A DNA stretch of 64,000 nt from Pseudoalteromonas piscicida (GCF_000238315.3 NZ_CP011924.1:2547501-2611500), one strand, 5' to 3'. Shown: positions 18,064 to 27,987, numbered from the stretch's first letter. Numbers and translations are program-made. The notes: a model not told the origin generated them from the letters alone.

Positions 18064-18945
18064 TTATCTTCCCTGACGTGCTTCATAAATCTTTCTCGCG
18101 ACAATGTCTAGTTCGCTCTTATAAGTTATACCGTACCAATGTGATTTAGCTTGGTAGACCGTCACGGTTTGCAGGCCCTTATTGATACTGTGTTGGATAC
18201 AATCTGGCAGATAATACTCTTTTTTGACACCGTTGTCATAACTCCTTAAAAACGCATTAAATCCGGCTTCTAATGAATCAAAAAGTGACGGCGTCACACC
18301 CCAGCAGGTCATCGAAGCAAGCGCAGAGTGTGCGATCTTACATCGCTTACCTGCAATATCACCTGACAATTCGCCGTTTTCAAAGCGAATATCTAATGCT
18401 TCTTCAACCGAGTGTAGTTGTTGCGCTTGTACCTGACAAACGCCACGGTTTACTCCACCTTGTTCAGATAAGGTATTTATAATTGGGTATGCGACCATCG
18501 CCATATTGCGATGATTTTGAAAATGTTCAACAAGCTGCTCAAATGCATCAGGCCCGTAATAATCATCCGCCGTGATAACTATCGCTGGCTTATCAACGTA
18601 TGCCTTTGCACACAACAGCGCGTGCCCTGTGCCCCATGGTTTTTCTCGCCCGGCTAAACAGTCGATAAATTCACTTGGAATATCGCTAAGCCGCTGCTGC
18701 ACTAAAGTAATGTTCAGCGCCTTCGGCAATCGTGGCAATATCACATTTTCGATTAGGCTTCGCACTTTGTCATTAATGATCAAAATAACATCGCGCACAC
18801 CAGCATGATGCGCGTCAATTATGCTCAATTCCATAATGCTTTTATCGATACTTGGCAGCTCAGCAACCTGCTTGTTACCACCAAAGCGGCTTCCTAATCC
18901 ACCAGCCAAAATGATCAGCGTAGGGGGTTGTTCGATTCCTATCAT
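18064..18945 (-). CDS. Sugar-1-phosphate nucleotidyltransferase-like protein
   Basis: The protein has 293 residues from the ATG at 18945; a TTG at 18966 is another possible start. The N-terminal LIILAGGLGSRFGGNKQVAEL is the nucleotidyltransferase G-x-G-x-R-x-x loop, with lysine further along. WGTGHALLCA and VITADDYYGPDAF supply the nucleotide and metal-binding segments (DD in place of DxD). It most likely transfers UMP from UTP to a sugar-1-phosphate. The adjacent APH-fold sugar kinase would supply that substrate. The exact sugar cannot be read from sequence. Confidence 0.75.
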   Translation of the reverse strand: MIGIEQPPTLIILAGGLGSRFGGNKQVAELPSIDKSIMELSIIDAHHAGVRDVILIINDKVRSLIENVILPRLPKALNITLVQQRLSDIPSEFIDCLAGREKPWGTGHALLCAKAYVDKPAIVITADDYYGPDAFEQLVEHFQNHRNMAMVAYPIINTLSEQGGVNRGVCQVQAQQLHSVEEALDIRFENGELSGDIAGKRCKIAHSALASMTCWGVTPSLFDSLEAGFNAFLRSYDNGVKKEYYLPDCIQHSINKGLQTVTVYQAKSHWYGITYKSELDIVARKIYEARQGR

Positions 18946-19009
18946 TGAAAAAATATCAAAACTCAAATAAGCGGGTAAGTGTACTGAGCTTTTGCTCAGA
19001 ATAAAAGCA

Positions 19010-19035
19010 ATTGCGAGGAAAGGCGACCTCGCAAT
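19010..19035 (-). terminator. Hairpin downstream of gabD
   Basis: A 9-bp stem (ATTGCGAGG/CCTCGCAAT) with an 8-nt loop lies just past the gabD stop. The T-run after it on the minus strand is broken, so it may be a weak terminator. Confidence 0.45.
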
Positions 19036-19044
19036 TAGTGTGAA

Positions 19045-20478
19045 CTAGCTAAACTTTTGGCATAAGTACTTTATTTCTTGGTATTCAAGCAGTCCTTCCT
19101 GTGCTCCTTCTCGGCCAAGACCTGAAAACTTCACACCACCGAAAGGCGCTACAGGATTGGATATGATCCCTTCATTAATCCCAACCATACCATACTCAAG
19201 CGCTTGACTTACTCGCCTTATTTGATTGCCATCATTCGAATAAAAATAAGCAGCAAGCCCTTCCGGCACAGAGTTTGCCATTCTTACCACTTCATCTTCA
19301 CTCTCAAAATCAATAATGCTGACAATCGGTGCAAAAATTTCTTCATGGAAGATCCGCATGGTGCTATTTACACCCGTGATAACTACCGGTGCTATAAATT
19401 GGCCGCTTTGTTTATCACCTTGATAAGCGATGCTCGCACCTTTAGCTAACGCATCTTCCAACAACTGCTGTGCTTTTTGTTTGGCTTCAAGTGAAATGAG
19501 TGGACCAATATCAACACCTTGTTCTAAACCATTTCCCAAGGTGAGCGTGCTTACCTGCTGAGTGAGTGTATTGAGTAACTCTGCCGCGATACCTTTCGCG
19601 ACAAACACGCGATTTGCGGCCACACAAGTTTGTCCTGAATTTCTAAACTTCGCTGCCATCAAACCACTTACCGCTTGCTCAACATCAGCGCTGTCGAAAA
19701 CAATAAATGGTGCATTACCACCAAGCTCCATTGAGGTTCTTTTCACCGTATCGGCACATTGCTTCAACAACGCACTCCCCACTTGTGTTGACCCCGTAAA
19801 AGTGAGTTTTCGCACTTGTGGTGACTCAGTAAGATGTGCTACTAACCCTTTAGAATCGTTAGTCACTAACACCTGAAAAGCGCCAACTTCCATTCCAGCC
19901 TGAATAGCCAGCTTTGCAAGAGCAATGGCCGCAAGAGGAGTTTTTTCAGAGGGCTTTAAAATAAAACTACAGCCTGCGGCATAAGCTGGTGCTACTTTTC
20001 TGGTGATCATCGCCAGTGGAAAATTCCACGGTGTGATCCCAAGTACAATACCAACCCCTTGCCTAATAGTCGTTAGCTCATGAGATTGAGAATGACTGGG
20101 AATAACCTGACCATAGGCACGCTTGGCTTCTTCGCTATACCATTCAATAAATCCTGCAGCATAATCCGCCTCGGCAAGTGCCTCCTTAAGCGGCTTGCCT
20201 TGTTCCTTAGTGACGATTTCAGCCAACACCTGACGATGCTCTATTACCAATTCGTACCATTTTCTAAGTACTTGACTACGGGCATGTGCTGTGGTGCTAA
20301 CGAGTTTTTCGAAGGTTTCAGCCGCTGCTTGCAGCGCTTTATCAGCTGCCTGATTATCCGCCTCAGAAACCTGAGCAAGGTGCTCTCCAGTTGCAGGATT
20401 AACCACATCGACATGCGTTTTACTATGATGTGCTTGGCCATTGATAAGTGAAAATTCGGGATTACTGATGAGTGACAT
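19045..20478 (-). CDS. gabD: NAD(P)-dependent succinate-semialdehyde dehydrogenase
   Basis: The 477-residue aldehyde dehydrogenase has GITPWNFPLAMITRK (cofactor site), FTGSTQVG, catalytic glutamate in MELGGNAPFIVF and catalytic cysteine in RNSGQTCVAANR. The start is supported by a strong AGGAGG 6 nt upstream. GabD oxidises succinate semialdehyde to succinate in the GABA shunt. No gabT or gabP is adjacent, so a related semialdehyde substrate is possible. It stands alone between hairpins. Confidence 0.88.
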   Translation of the reverse strand: MSLISNPEFSLINGQAHHSKTHVDVVNPATGEHLAQVSEADNQAADKALQAAAETFEKLVSTTAHARSQVLRKWYELVIEHRQVLAEIVTKEQGKPLKEALAEADYAAGFIEWYSEEAKRAYGQVIPSHSQSHELTTIRQGVGIVLGITPWNFPLAMITRKVAPAYAAGCSFILKPSEKTPLAAIALAKLAIQAGMEVGAFQVLVTNDSKGLVAHLTESPQVRKLTFTGSTQVGSALLKQCADTVKRTSMELGGNAPFIVFDSADVEQAVSGLMAAKFRNSGQTCVAANRVFVAKGIAAELLNTLTQQVSTLTLGNGLEQGVDIGPLISLEAKQKAQQLLEDALAKGASIAYQGDKQSGQFIAPVVITGVNSTMRIFHEEIFAPIVSIIDFESEDEVVRMANSVPEGLAAYFYSNDGNQIRRVSQALEYGMVGINEGIISNPVAPFGGVKFSGLGREGAQEGLLEYQEIKYLCQKFS

Positions 20479-20498
20479 AGCGTTCCTCCTAGAAAAGC

Positions 20499-20530
20499 AA
20501 AAAGCCGTAGTATAAGACTACGGCTTTTAT
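20499..20530 (-). terminator. Terminator of the isc operon
   Basis: On the minus strand AAAAGCCGTAG-TCTTATA-CTACGGCTTTTT is a long GC-anchored stem ending in T residues, beyond the fdx stop. It may also stop gabD-directed antisense transcription. An 18-bp perfect palindrome (TAACAACCT/AGGTTGTTA) lies at 20543-20560, just inside it. Confidence 0.8.
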
Positions 20531-20567
20531 TAAATTTGTCAGTAACAACCTAGGTTGTTAGCAGCAC

Positions 20568-20906
20568 TTAATGGTCTTCATTTACGATATTGAGATTGTA
20601 CTTTGGAATTTCAACCACTAAGTCTTCATCACTAATTATCGCTTGGCAACCTAAACGAGACTCAGCTTCGAGACCCCATGCTTTATCTAGCATGTCATCT
20701 TCTAACTCATCGCTTTCTTCCAGCGAGTCAAAACCTTCACGAATAACGATATGACACGTAGTACATGCACATGATTTTTCACAGGCATGTGGAATACTGA
20801 TTCCGTTTTTCAACGCCACATCGAGTACAGTTTCACCCGTTTTCGCTTCGATTGCAGCACCTTCCGGACATAACTCTTCATGGGGTAAAAAGATAATTTG
20901 TGGCAT
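20568..20906 (-). CDS. fdx: ISC-type [2Fe-2S] ferredoxin Fdx
   Basis: The 112-residue ferredoxin carries the adrenodoxin-type cluster motif C-x5-C-x2-C (ACEKSCACTTCH), with the fourth cysteine in SRLGCQA. Fdx supplies electrons for Fe-S cluster assembly on IscU. It is the last gene of the isc operon, 1 bp after hscA. The terminal YNLNIVNEDH is close to other gammaproteobacterial Fdx tails. No iscX follows. Confidence 0.96.
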   Translation of the reverse strand: MPQIIFLPHEELCPEGAAIEAKTGETVLDVALKNGISIPHACEKSCACTTCHIVIREGFDSLEESDELEDDMLDKAWGLEAESRLGCQAIISDEDLVVEIPKYNLNIVNEDH

Positions 20907-20907
20907 A

Positions 20908-22770
20908 TTACACCTCGTCTACCGACTGCCCTTGCAGTGCCTTTTTAATTGATTCATCCATACGGCGTGAAGCAAAATCACTACTCGCCTGATCGACTTC
21001 TTCGATCGCCTTTTTAATCTGCTCTGGATTGTCTGCACTTTCGCGAATTTGTGCAAGTTCAGTCATTGCACCGCGCAGTGTATTGAGCTCATCTTCTGCC
21101 AACAGATGACCATCCGTTGCAAGCGATGCCTCTAACGCTTCCAACACACGCAGTGCTTCAACCTGCTGCTCTTTAAGCATACGAGCGCTCATGTCTTCTT
21201 TGGCATTGCTCATCGAATCTTTTAGCATTTGTGCTACTTGGTCATCGCTCAAACCAAACGATGGTTTTACCTGGATCTCAGCCTGTACGCCTGTCGACTT
21301 TTCTTCAGCCGAAACACTCAATAGACCATCAGCGTCAACTCTAAAAGTGACTCGAATATGCGCAGCGCCTGCCGCCATTGGCGGAATGCCTTTTAGACTA
21401 AATTTAGCCAAGCTACGACAATCATCAACGAGCTCACGCTCACCTTGCAATACATGTAATGACATAGCAGTTTGACCATCTTTAAAGGTGGTAAACTCTT
21501 GTGCGCGTGCAACAGGAATAGTGGTATTGCGCGGAATGATTTTTTCAACCAGTCCACCCATAGTTTCTAGACCTAAAGACAATGGCAATACATCAAGCAG
21601 TAACATGTCAGAGTCAGGCTTGTTACCCACTAAAATATCAGCTTGGATAGCAGCACCTAATGCCACCACACGATCTGGATCGATTGATGTTAGTGGCTCT
21701 TTGGCAAAGAAACTCCCGACTTCTTCACGCACCACCGGCATACGAGTCGACCCACCGACCATCACAACCTGCAAGACTTCTTCTGCTGTGACACCGGCAT
21801 CTTTTAACGCGCGGCGACAAGAGCGTAAAGTCTTTTTAACCAATGGCATTGCCATTTCAGCGAATGCTTGACGCGTGATCGTAACAACCAACTTTTGCTC
21901 GCGAACTGGTAGCTCTACGTTTACCGTTTCATAGCTTGAAAGCGCTTCTTTACAGGCTCTTGCCTTATTGATAAACAAGCGTAGCTCTTTAGGGTTTAAA
22001 TCAAATAGCTGCGTTTGCTGTTTGAAGAAATCGACCAACAGTGAATCAAAGTCATCACCACCGAGGCTAGAATCGCCACCGGTTGATAATACCTCAAACA
22101 CGCCTTGGTTTAAGCGTAAGATAGAAATATCAAACGTACCACCACCAAGGTCATAAACCGCGATCACGCCTTCTTGACCAGAGTCTAGGCCGTAAGCTAC
22201 CGCAGCTGCAGTCGGCTCATTGAGAAGTCTTAATACTTTTAGACCAGCAAGCTCGGCTGCGTCTTTTGTACTTTGTCTTTGTGCATCATCAAAATACGCA
22301 GGTACGGTGATCACTGCGCCCATTACATCTTCACCAGCAAAGCTATCAATAGCACGTTGGTGTAATGTTTTTAAAATTTCAGCGGAGGCTTGTACTGGAC
22401 TTACAGCGCCAGCTACGGTTTCAATAGCAAGCGAACCGTTATTATCGACAAAGTTATAAGGCAACTGACCATAGCTTTGTTCTATTTCAGATTGCGTTTT
22501 ACCTAAAAAACGTTTTACAGAAATAAGCGTATTTGTCGGGTCTTCAGCAGAAGCAGCTTGGGCTTGTTCACCAACGATAACCTCTGAGTCGGTGTACCTT
22601 ACTACCGACGGCAGCATAGGTTTACCCATTAAATCGCTAAGGGTCTTCGTTTCGCCACTTTGTACTGTTGCCACAAGAGAGTTCGTGGTACCTAAGTCAA
22701 TACCAATCGCTAATTTATGCTCATGAGGTGCCGCGCTCTGCCCCGGCTCAGCAATTTGCAATAATGCCAT
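20908..22770 (-). CDS. hscA: Fe-S assembly chaperone HscA (Hsp70 family)
   Basis: The 620-residue Hsp70 paralogue has ATPase motifs [43 protein letters not shown] and [13 protein letters not shown]. The substrate-binding domain follows from about 390, with [29 protein letters not shown]. HscA binds the LPPVK motif of IscU and helps release the cluster. LPPVK is indeed present in the IscU encoded here. The length matches E. coli HscA (616). Confidence 0.97.
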   Translation of the reverse strand: MALLQIAEPGQSAAPHEHKLAIGIDLGTTNSLVATVQSGETKTLSDLMGKPMLPSVVRYTDSEVIVGEQAQAASAEDPTNTLISVKRFLGKTQSEIEQSYGQLPYNFVDNNGSLAIETVAGAVSPVQASAEILKTLHQRAIDSFAGEDVMGAVITVPAYFDDAQRQSTKDAAELAGLKVLRLLNEPTAAAVAYGLDSGQEGVIAVYDLGGGTFDISILRLNQGVFEVLSTGGDSSLGGDDFDSLLVDFFKQQTQLFDLNPKELRLFINKARACKEALSSYETVNVELPVREQKLVVTITRQAFAEMAMPLVKKTLRSCRRALKDAGVTAEEVLQVVMVGGSTRMPVVREEVGSFFAKEPLTSIDPDRVVALGAAIQADILVGNKPDSDMLLLDVLPLSLGLETMGGLVEKIIPRNTTIPVARAQEFTTFKDGQTAMSLHVLQGERELVDDCRSLAKFSLKGIPPMAAGAAHIRVTFRVDADGLLSVSAEEKSTGVQAEIQVKPSFGLSDDQVAQMLKDSMSNAKEDMSARMLKEQQVEALRVLEALEASLATDGHLLAEDELNTLRGAMTELAQIRESADNPEQIKKAIEEVDQASSDFASRRMDESIKKALQGQSVDEV

Positions 22771-22811
22771 AATGCTCTTTTCACTTTAACGTTTGTTGAT
22801 GCTATACATCA

Positions 22812-23342
22812 TCAATCGAATAATTCATCTTCGATACGTGCTAATTCGTCGCGTAACTTGTAGACAAACTTTAGCTTACGAATATTGTCTGCTGCGGCTT
22901 CTAATGTGCTCATGTCATCGCTTTGAAGCTGCTCGGCAAGGGAGGCGCTAAACTCTGTATCTAACGCTTTAATCTGTGTTTCGAACTCTGCAATCGCGCC
23001 GTCAGGATCCGCCGCATCAGGTAATTCTTCTAATGCTTCGCGCAGCTCCATCTGTTGCATTAAAAACATCGGATCTTGCAACGTTTGTTGCTCTGCACGT
23101 ATGTCTACACCCTTTTCGCTTAGCATATACTCGGCGCGTTTAACTGGGTGTTTAAGCACCGCTAGCGCGTCGTTGATCTCTGCGGTTTTCTGTACCGCGA
23201 GCAACTTCTCACGCTCACTTTTACCAGCAAATCTATCTGGGTGAACTGCACGCTGTAGCTCTAAATAACCTTGATTTAGTTTGTTTAAATCAACGTGATA
23301 ATCAACAGGTAAATCAAATAATTCAAAATAACGCATACGCAC
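22812..23342 (-). CDS. hscB: Co-chaperone HscB
   Basis: The 176-residue J-domain protein begins RYFELFDLPVDYHVDLNKLNQGYLELQR and contains HPDRFAGKSEREK, the HPD loop that stimulates HscA ATPase. The C-terminal three-helix domain binds IscU. The gene lies 41 bp before hscA and 54 bp after iscA. Confidence 0.96.
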   Translation of the reverse strand: MRMRYFELFDLPVDYHVDLNKLNQGYLELQRAVHPDRFAGKSEREKLLAVQKTAEINDALAVLKHPVKRAEYMLSEKGVDIRAEQQTLQDPMFLMQQMELREALEELPDAADPDGAIAEFETQIKALDTEFSASLAEQLQSDDMSTLEAAADNIRKLKFVYKLRDELARIEDELFD

Positions 23343-23352
23343 CTAATACAGC

Positions 23353-23376
23353 AAAGCCCCACCAAGGCAGGGCTTT
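23353..23376 (-). promoter_or_regulatory. Hairpin between iscA and hscB
   Basis: AAAGCCC and GGGCTTT form a 7-bp stem with a 10-nt loop in the 54-bp gap between iscA and hscB. It lacks a T-run, so it may be a processing or RNA-stability element rather than a terminator. Confidence 0.35.
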
Positions 23377-23396
23377 AAGCTATTCACTGTTGCAAA

Positions 23397-23720
23397 CTAT
23401 ACGGTGAAGCTTTCGCCACAGCCACATTCGTCCTTCTGATTTGGGTTATTAAACTTAAACCCTTCATTCAGACCTTCTTTTGTATAATCAAGCTCTGTGC
23501 CGTCGATATAAACTAAACTTTTTGCATCAACGATGATTTTGACATCTTTGTCTTCAAATACTTCATCGCCTTCATCTAAATCGTCGACAAATTCGAGAAC
23601 ATAAGCAAGACCTGAACAGCCCGTGGTTTTAATACCAACGCGCAGCCCTATGCCTTTTCCACGGTTACTCAAAAAGGCTAATACGCGATTAGCGGCTGCA
23701 TCTGTTAACGTCACTGCCAT
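23397..23720 (-). CDS. iscA: A-type Fe-S carrier IscA
   Basis: The 107-residue A-type carrier has the three conserved cysteines: [16 protein letters not shown] and the C-terminal ECGCGESF. IscA carries iron or [4Fe-4S] clusters to apo-targets. It starts 9 bp after iscU ends. Confidence 0.97.
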   Translation of the reverse strand: MAVTLTDAAANRVLAFLSNRGKGIGLRVGIKTTGCSGLAYVLEFVDDLDEGDEVFEDKDVKIIVDAKSLVYIDGTELDYTKEGLNEGFKFNNPNQKDECGCGESFTV

Positions 23721-23729
23721 AATAGTCTC

Positions 23730-24113
23730 TTACTTCGCTTGTTTACTCTTATAATCTGCAATCGCAGCTTGAATCGCATCTTCTGCCAAAATTGAGCAGT
23801 GGATTTTCACTGGTGGCAACTCAAGCTCAGCACTGATATCAGTGTTTTTGATAGTCGCAGCTTCTTCTAACGATTTACCTTTCACCCACTCAGTCACAAG
23901 GGATGATGATGCAATCGCGCTACCACAACCATATGTCTTGAATTTCGCATCTTCGATGATGCCTTCTTTTGACACTTTAATTTGTAGTTTCATTACGTCG
24001 CCACATGCAGGTGCCCCCACCATGCCCGTTGCTACGCTTGGATCGTTCTTGTCTAAAGAACCTACGTTACGTGGATTCTCAACGTGGTCGATAACTTTAT
24101 CACTGTAAGCCAT
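23730..24113 (-). CDS. iscU: Fe-S scaffold protein IscU
   Basis: The 127-residue scaffold has cluster-ligand cysteines in GAPACGDVMKLQ, KTYGCGSAIASSS and KIHCSILAEDA, and the HscA-recognition motif LPPVK. Clusters are built here with sulfur from IscS. The length equals that of the E. coli protein (128) to within one residue. Confidence 0.98.
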   Translation of the reverse strand: MAYSDKVIDHVENPRNVGSLDKNDPSVATGMVGAPACGDVMKLQIKVSKEGIIEDAKFKTYGCGSAIASSSLVTEWVKGKSLEEAATIKNTDISAELELPPVKIHCSILAEDAIQAAIADYKSKQAK

Positions 24114-24138
24114 AACTATTTCCTCACTACCTGCTTGC

Positions 24139-24157
24139 GGCTGGATAGTATCCAGCC
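24139..24157 (-). promoter_or_regulatory. Perfect inverted repeat between iscS and iscU
   Basis: GGCTGGATA and TATCCAGCC flank a single G in the 60-bp iscS-iscU gap. In the transcript it would form a strong hairpin just ahead of the iscU ribosome binding site. It could stabilise or separate parts of the polycistronic mRNA. Confidence 0.4.
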
Positions 24158-24173
24158 AGCGGCTAAAACTTGC

Positions 24174-25388
24174 TTAATGGTGTGCCCATTCAACGCTATC
24201 TAAGTCGATGCCATCTTGGTGCATTTCCCAAAGCGGTGACATCTCACGTAAGCGACCAATAGAATTCTTAAGAAGATTGACGGTGTAATCGATCTCTTCT
24301 TCTGTCGTAAAACGACCAATACTGAAACGGATAGAGCTGTGTGCTAATTCGTCATTACGACCTAGAGCACGCAGTACATAAGATGGCTCTAAGCTCGCCG
24401 ATGTACATGCAGAACCTGAAGAAACCGCAATGTCTTTTACCGCCATCAGTAGACTTTCACCTTCAACAAAGTTGAAGCTGATGTTTACAATGCCAGGTAC
24501 TGATTGGTCGATAGCACCATTAAAATAAACTTCGTCCATATCCATTAGGCCGTCCAATAGACGCTGACGAAGCGCACTGATGTGTGCATGGTCTTTTTCA
24601 AAGTCTTGCTTAGCAATTCTAAACGCAGTGCCCATACCCACAATTTGGTGAGTAGCAAGCGTACCTGAACGCATACCGCGCTCATGACCACCACCGTGCA
24701 TTTGCGCTTCTAAACGCGCACGTGGCTTACGGCGTACGTACAACGCACCGATGCCTTTAGGGCCATAAACTTTGTGGCCAGAAAATGACATAAAGTCTAC
24801 TTTCAATGTTTGTAGGTCGATTAGTACCTTGCCAGCACTTTGCGCCGCATCAACATGGAACATGATTTTGCGCTCACGACACATCTCACCGATAGTCGCG
24901 ATATCTTGAATAACACCTAGCTCGTTATTAACGTGCATTACGCTCACTAAAACAGTGTCTTCGCGCATCGTTGCTTCAAGCTTTTTCAAGTCAAGTAAGC
25001 CGTTGTCTTCAACATCCATATACGTCACTTCAAAGCCTTGACGCTCAAGCTCACGGCAGGTGTCTAGTACTGCTTTATGTTCAGTACGAACGGTGATGAT
25101 GTGTTTGCCTTTCTTTTTGTAGAACTGTGCAGCACCTTTGATTGCAAGGTTGTTTGATTCAGTTGCACCAGATGTGAAAACGATTTCACGCGGATCAGCG
25201 TTGATTAAATCAGCGATATCATTACGCGCCTGATCAACCAGTTCTTCTGCTTGCCAACCGAAACGGTGTGAACGAGAAGCTGGATTACCAAAGTTACCAT
25301 CCATTGTCAGGCACTGCATCATCTCGTCTGCAACACGCTGATCAACCGGAGCGGTTGCTGCATAATCTAGATATATCGGTAATTTCAT
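24174..25388 (-). CDS. iscS: Cysteine desulfurase IscS
   Basis: The 404-residue PLP enzyme matches the group I desulfurases. [16 protein letters not shown] is at the N-terminus, the PLP lysine is in [20 protein letters not shown], and the catalytic cysteine is on the loop [21 protein letters not shown]. It ends EWAHH as in E. coli IscS. It supplies persulfide sulfur for clusters and for tRNA thiolation. Confidence 0.98.
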   Translation of the reverse strand: MKLPIYLDYAATAPVDQRVADEMMQCLTMDGNFGNPASRSHRFGWQAEELVDQARNDIADLINADPREIVFTSGATESNNLAIKGAAQFYKKKGKHIITVRTEHKAVLDTCRELERQGFEVTYMDVEDNGLLDLKKLEATMREDTVLVSVMHVNNELGVIQDIATIGEMCRERKIMFHVDAAQSAGKVLIDLQTLKVDFMSFSGHKVYGPKGIGALYVRRKPRARLEAQMHGGGHERGMRSGTLATHQIVGMGTAFRIAKQDFEKDHAHISALRQRLLDGLMDMDEVYFNGAIDQSVPGIVNISFNFVEGESLLMAVKDIAVSSGSACTSASLEPSYVLRALGRNDELAHSSIRFSIGRFTTEEEIDYTVNLLKNSIGRLREMSPLWEMHQDGIDLDSVEWAHH

Positions 25389-25411
25389 TTATCTCTCCGC
25401 TTGACGTCAAC

Positions 25412-25903
25412 CTAGAGTTGACAGCTCACTTGAATATTGTCTAATTGCTCGATAACACGTTTAACGTGCTTATCTTGCCGCGTTGCTACGGATTGAACAT
25501 CCGCGTCGGCGACTAACTCGGCTAGGGAAATACTGTTTAAAAACTCTTCAATTCGCACACTTAAATCAGACCACAATGAATGAGTCAGACAGCGCATACC
25601 GCTTTGGCAACCGCCGCCTTCGCCGTGACAACGTGTTGCGTCAACGGACTCGTCAACTGCATTAATCACATCACCAACGGAAATCGTGTGTGCATCACGG
25701 CCTAATAAGTAGCCGCCGCCTGGACCACGTACAGAGCTAACTAAGCCATGTTTACGTAGACGGGCAAATAATTGTTCAAGGTAAGATAGCGAAATCTCTT
25801 GTCGTTCAGAGATATCGGCTAGTGGAACAGGGCCAATACTTGCGTGTAACGCAACATCTAACATTGCTGTCACGGCGTATCTGCCTTTTGATGTTAGTTT
25901 CAT
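25412..25903 (-). CDS. iscR: Fe-S-sensing regulator IscR (Rrf2 family)
   Basis: The 163-residue Rrf2 regulator has an N-terminal winged HTH ([20 protein letters not shown]) and the [2Fe-2S] ligand cysteines [14 protein letters not shown]. With a cluster bound, IscR represses its own operon at type 1 sites. Three such sites lie upstream, so feedback control is likely. It is the first gene of the isc operon, 23 bp before iscS. Confidence 0.97.
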   Translation of the reverse strand: MKLTSKGRYAVTAMLDVALHASIGPVPLADISERQEISLSYLEQLFARLRKHGLVSSVRGPGGGYLLGRDAHTISVGDVINAVDESVDATRCHGEGGGCQSGMRCLTHSLWSDLSVRIEEFLNSISLAELVADADVQSVATRQDKHVKRVIEQLDNIQVSCQL

Positions 25904-25934
25904 GCATAACCCCCGCTAATTTACCAAGCCGCAA

Positions 25935-25966
25935 ATTTTAATTACTTGACTAAGATAGTCAAGTAT
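25935..25966 (-). promoter_or_regulatory. iscR promoter overlapping IscR type 1 site A
   Basis: The dyad ATTACTTGACT-AAGAT-AGTCAAGTAT (25941-25966) matches the type 1 IscR consensus. On the minus strand it supplies a -35 TTGACT (25957-25962), followed after 16 bp by the -10 TAAAAT (25935-25940). The start site would fall about 25 nt before the iscR ATG. Holo-IscR bound here would block RNA polymerase directly. Confidence 0.8.
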
Positions 25967-26019
25967 TAACCAAGCATAATAACGGCTTTAAATCTGCAAC
26001 CCTCGTATGCCTACCCGAA

Positions 26020-26044
26020 ATACCTGAGTAATTTAATCAAGTAT
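26020..26044. promoter_or_regulatory. IscR type 1-like site B
   Basis: ATACCTGAGTA-ATTT-AATCAAGTAT has the same dyad as site A with a few changed bases. It lies about 55 bp upstream of the iscR promoter. Confidence 0.65.
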
Positions 26045-26057
26045 TATGGATATTGTA

Positions 26058-26083
26058 ATTACCTGAGTATTTTAGTCAAGTAT
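26058..26083. promoter_or_regulatory. IscR type 1-like site C
   Basis: ATTACCTGAGT-ATTTT-AGTCAAGTAT is a third copy of the dyad, 38 bp beyond site B. The region 26084-26193 toward trmJ shows nothing else recognisable. Confidence 0.65.
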
Positions 26084-26193
26084 TAGTGATGAAGATTTAT
26101 GCAAGATTTCACAAAAGGAATGGTTAATATTTAGACGATAGAAATATAACAGTATTGGCGCGCTGAGTTGGCCAATACTGCATCCTGTCTGGT

Positions 26194-26922
26194 TTACTTG
26201 TTAGTAGATTTATCTATCGAACTTAGGATCCCACGTAGAATATTAAGTTCTTGCTCTTCCGGTCTAGCGCGGTTGAACAAACGCTTTAGCTTAGTCATTA
26301 CCATGCCCGGATGCTGCTTGATGATAAAGCCGGTGTCATTCAGGGTATTTTCAAGATGCTCGTAGAATAACTCCATCTGCTTTGATGATGGGTAAATCGT
26401 TTCATCTACTTCTTCTGGCTGCTTTTCTTGCGTGTCTAGATATGTCATACGCGTTTCGTAGGCCAAAGTTTGCACTGCCATGGCAAGATTAAGCGAGCTA
26501 TACTCAGGATTAGCTGGAATACACACATGATAGTTGCACAATTGCAACTCTTCATTTGTTAGGCCGCTATTCTCACGACCGAATACAAGGGCGACAGGAC
26601 CATTCACCGACTCAGCAACCAATTTTTGTGCACACTCACGCGGGTCTACCATTGGCCACGACAAAGTGCGTGAGCGCGCACTCGTGCCAATAGTTAAAGC
26701 GCAATCAGCAATCGCCTCTTGAAGTGTATCGACTTTAGTCGCTGCACCCAACACGTCGGTTGCGCCAGCCGCCAATGCACTTGCATGGCTGTCCACTTCA
26801 CATGCAGGGTCAACTAAATAAAGCTTAGATAACCCCATCGTCTTCATCGCTCTCGCAACAGAGCCAATATTGCCAGAGTGTGAGGTGTTCACTAATACAA
26901 TTCGAATATCTTCTAAAGCCAT
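26194..26922 (-). CDS. trmJ: tRNA (cytidine/uridine-2'-O-)-methyltransferase TrmJ
   Basis: The 242-residue SPOUT-class enzyme begins [26 protein letters not shown] and contains [16 protein letters not shown] and [28 protein letters not shown], the trefoil-knot SAM site. TrmJ methylates the ribose at position 32 of several tRNAs. Its place immediately upstream of iscR and divergent from suhB matches other gammaproteobacteria. Confidence 0.95.
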   Translation of the reverse strand: MALEDIRIVLVNTSHSGNIGSVARAMKTMGLSKLYLVDPACEVDSHASALAAGATDVLGAATKVDTLQEAIADCALTIGTSARSRTLSWPMVDPRECAQKLVAESVNGPVALVFGRENSGLTNEELQLCNYHVCIPANPEYSSLNLAMAVQTLAYETRMTYLDTQEKQPEEVDETIYPSSKQMELFYEHLENTLNDTGFIIKQHPGMVMTKLKRLFNRARPEEQELNILRGILSSIDKSTNK

Positions 26923-27137
26923 TTACACGAGTCTCAAACAAAAATAATGGCGCAGTGTAGCATATCTAATTTGCGTTTTTCCAAGCTCCACAACCAGAAA
27001 TTAAAAATCTTTACGCAGCAACGGAGTACAAAAAACAACCAGAAAAATTCACAATTGGTTATTTACTTTAGAGAAAAAACCGCTAGAATACGCCGGCTCA
27101 AAATGATCCTGTTCTTTTACAACCTAAAGGTAATGCT

Positions 27138-27941
27138 ATGCATCCAATGTTGAACATTGCGGTACGCGCTGCGCGTAACGCAGGTAAGATTATCCTACGT
27201 GCAAGTGAAGATTTATCGCGCGTTGAAGCCACTCAAAAAGGCACTAATGATTTAGTAACTAACATCGATAAAGATGCGGAATCAATCGTTCGTGACACAA
27301 TTTTAAAATCTTACCCTGATCACTCTATTGTTGGTGAAGAATTTGGTCATCACGAAGGCAAAGATGCAGACTACCTTTGGGTTATCGATCCTCTAGACGG
27401 TACAACTAACTTCGTTAAAGGTATTCCTCACTATGCTGTTTCTATCGCGTTAAGAGTTAAAGGCCGCGTAGAGCAAGCTGTTGTATACGATCCAATCCGC
27501 GACGAGTTATTTACCGCTTCTCGTGGCCAAGGCGCACAGCTAAACAACAAACGTATTCGTGTATCTAAGTCTATTGAATTACAAGGCACTGTGCTTGCCA
27601 CGGGTTTCCCTTTCAAGCAAAAGCACCACATGGATGCCTACCTAGAAGCATTCAAAGCATTATTCATTCATACAGCTGATATCCGCCGTGCGGGCTCTGC
27701 AGCTTTAGACATGGCATATGTTGCAGCAGGTCGTATGGATGGTTTCTTTGAAATTGGCCTTAAGCCTTGGGATACAGCAGCCGGTGAGCTGCTAGTAAAA
27801 GAAGCAGGCGGTATGGTCACTGATTTTGCTGACGGTGCTAACTTTAACCGTAGCGGCAACATCATCTGTGGCGCACCTAAGCTTTGCCAAGCGATTGTAA
27901 AAGAAATTCGCCCGGTACTAACTGAGTCATTGTTAAAATAA
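27138..27941 (+). CDS. suhB: Inositol-1-monophosphatase SuhB
   Basis: The 267-residue Mg-dependent phosphatase has the metal site motifs GEEFGHHEG, WVIDPLDGTTNFVKGIPHYAVSIAL and KPWDTAAGELLVKEAGG. SuhB hydrolyses inositol-1-phosphate and also takes part in rRNA antitermination complexes. AAAGGTAA precedes the ATG. It is divergent from trmJ and followed by a strong terminator. Confidence 0.96.
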   Translation: MHPMLNIAVRAARNAGKIILRASEDLSRVEATQKGTNDLVTNIDKDAESIVRDTILKSYPDHSIVGEEFGHHEGKDADYLWVIDPLDGTTNFVKGIPHYAVSIALRVKGRVEQAVVYDPIRDELFTASRGQGAQLNNKRIRVSKSIELQGTVLATGFPFKQKHHMDAYLEAFKALFIHTADIRRAGSAALDMAYVAAGRMDGFFEIGLKPWDTAAGELLVKEAGGMVTDFADGANFNRSGNIICGAPKLCQAIVKEIRPVLTESLLK

Positions 27942-27958
27942 TAACTCTGGCTTAGATG

Positions 27959-27987
27959 AAAAACCCAAGCACTGCTTGGGTTTTTTT
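27959..27987 (+). terminator. suhB terminator
   Basis: AAACCCAAGCA-CTGCTTGGGTTTTTTT is a compact GC stem followed by seven or more T residues, 18 bp after the suhB stop. Confidence 0.85.

Noticed and set aside
16944..18945. AmgK-MurU cell-wall recycling pair
   Set aside because: Both proteins are longer than AmgK and MurU, the gene order is reversed relative to the usual one, and neighbours such as lptD are absent; a NahK-like pair fits better.
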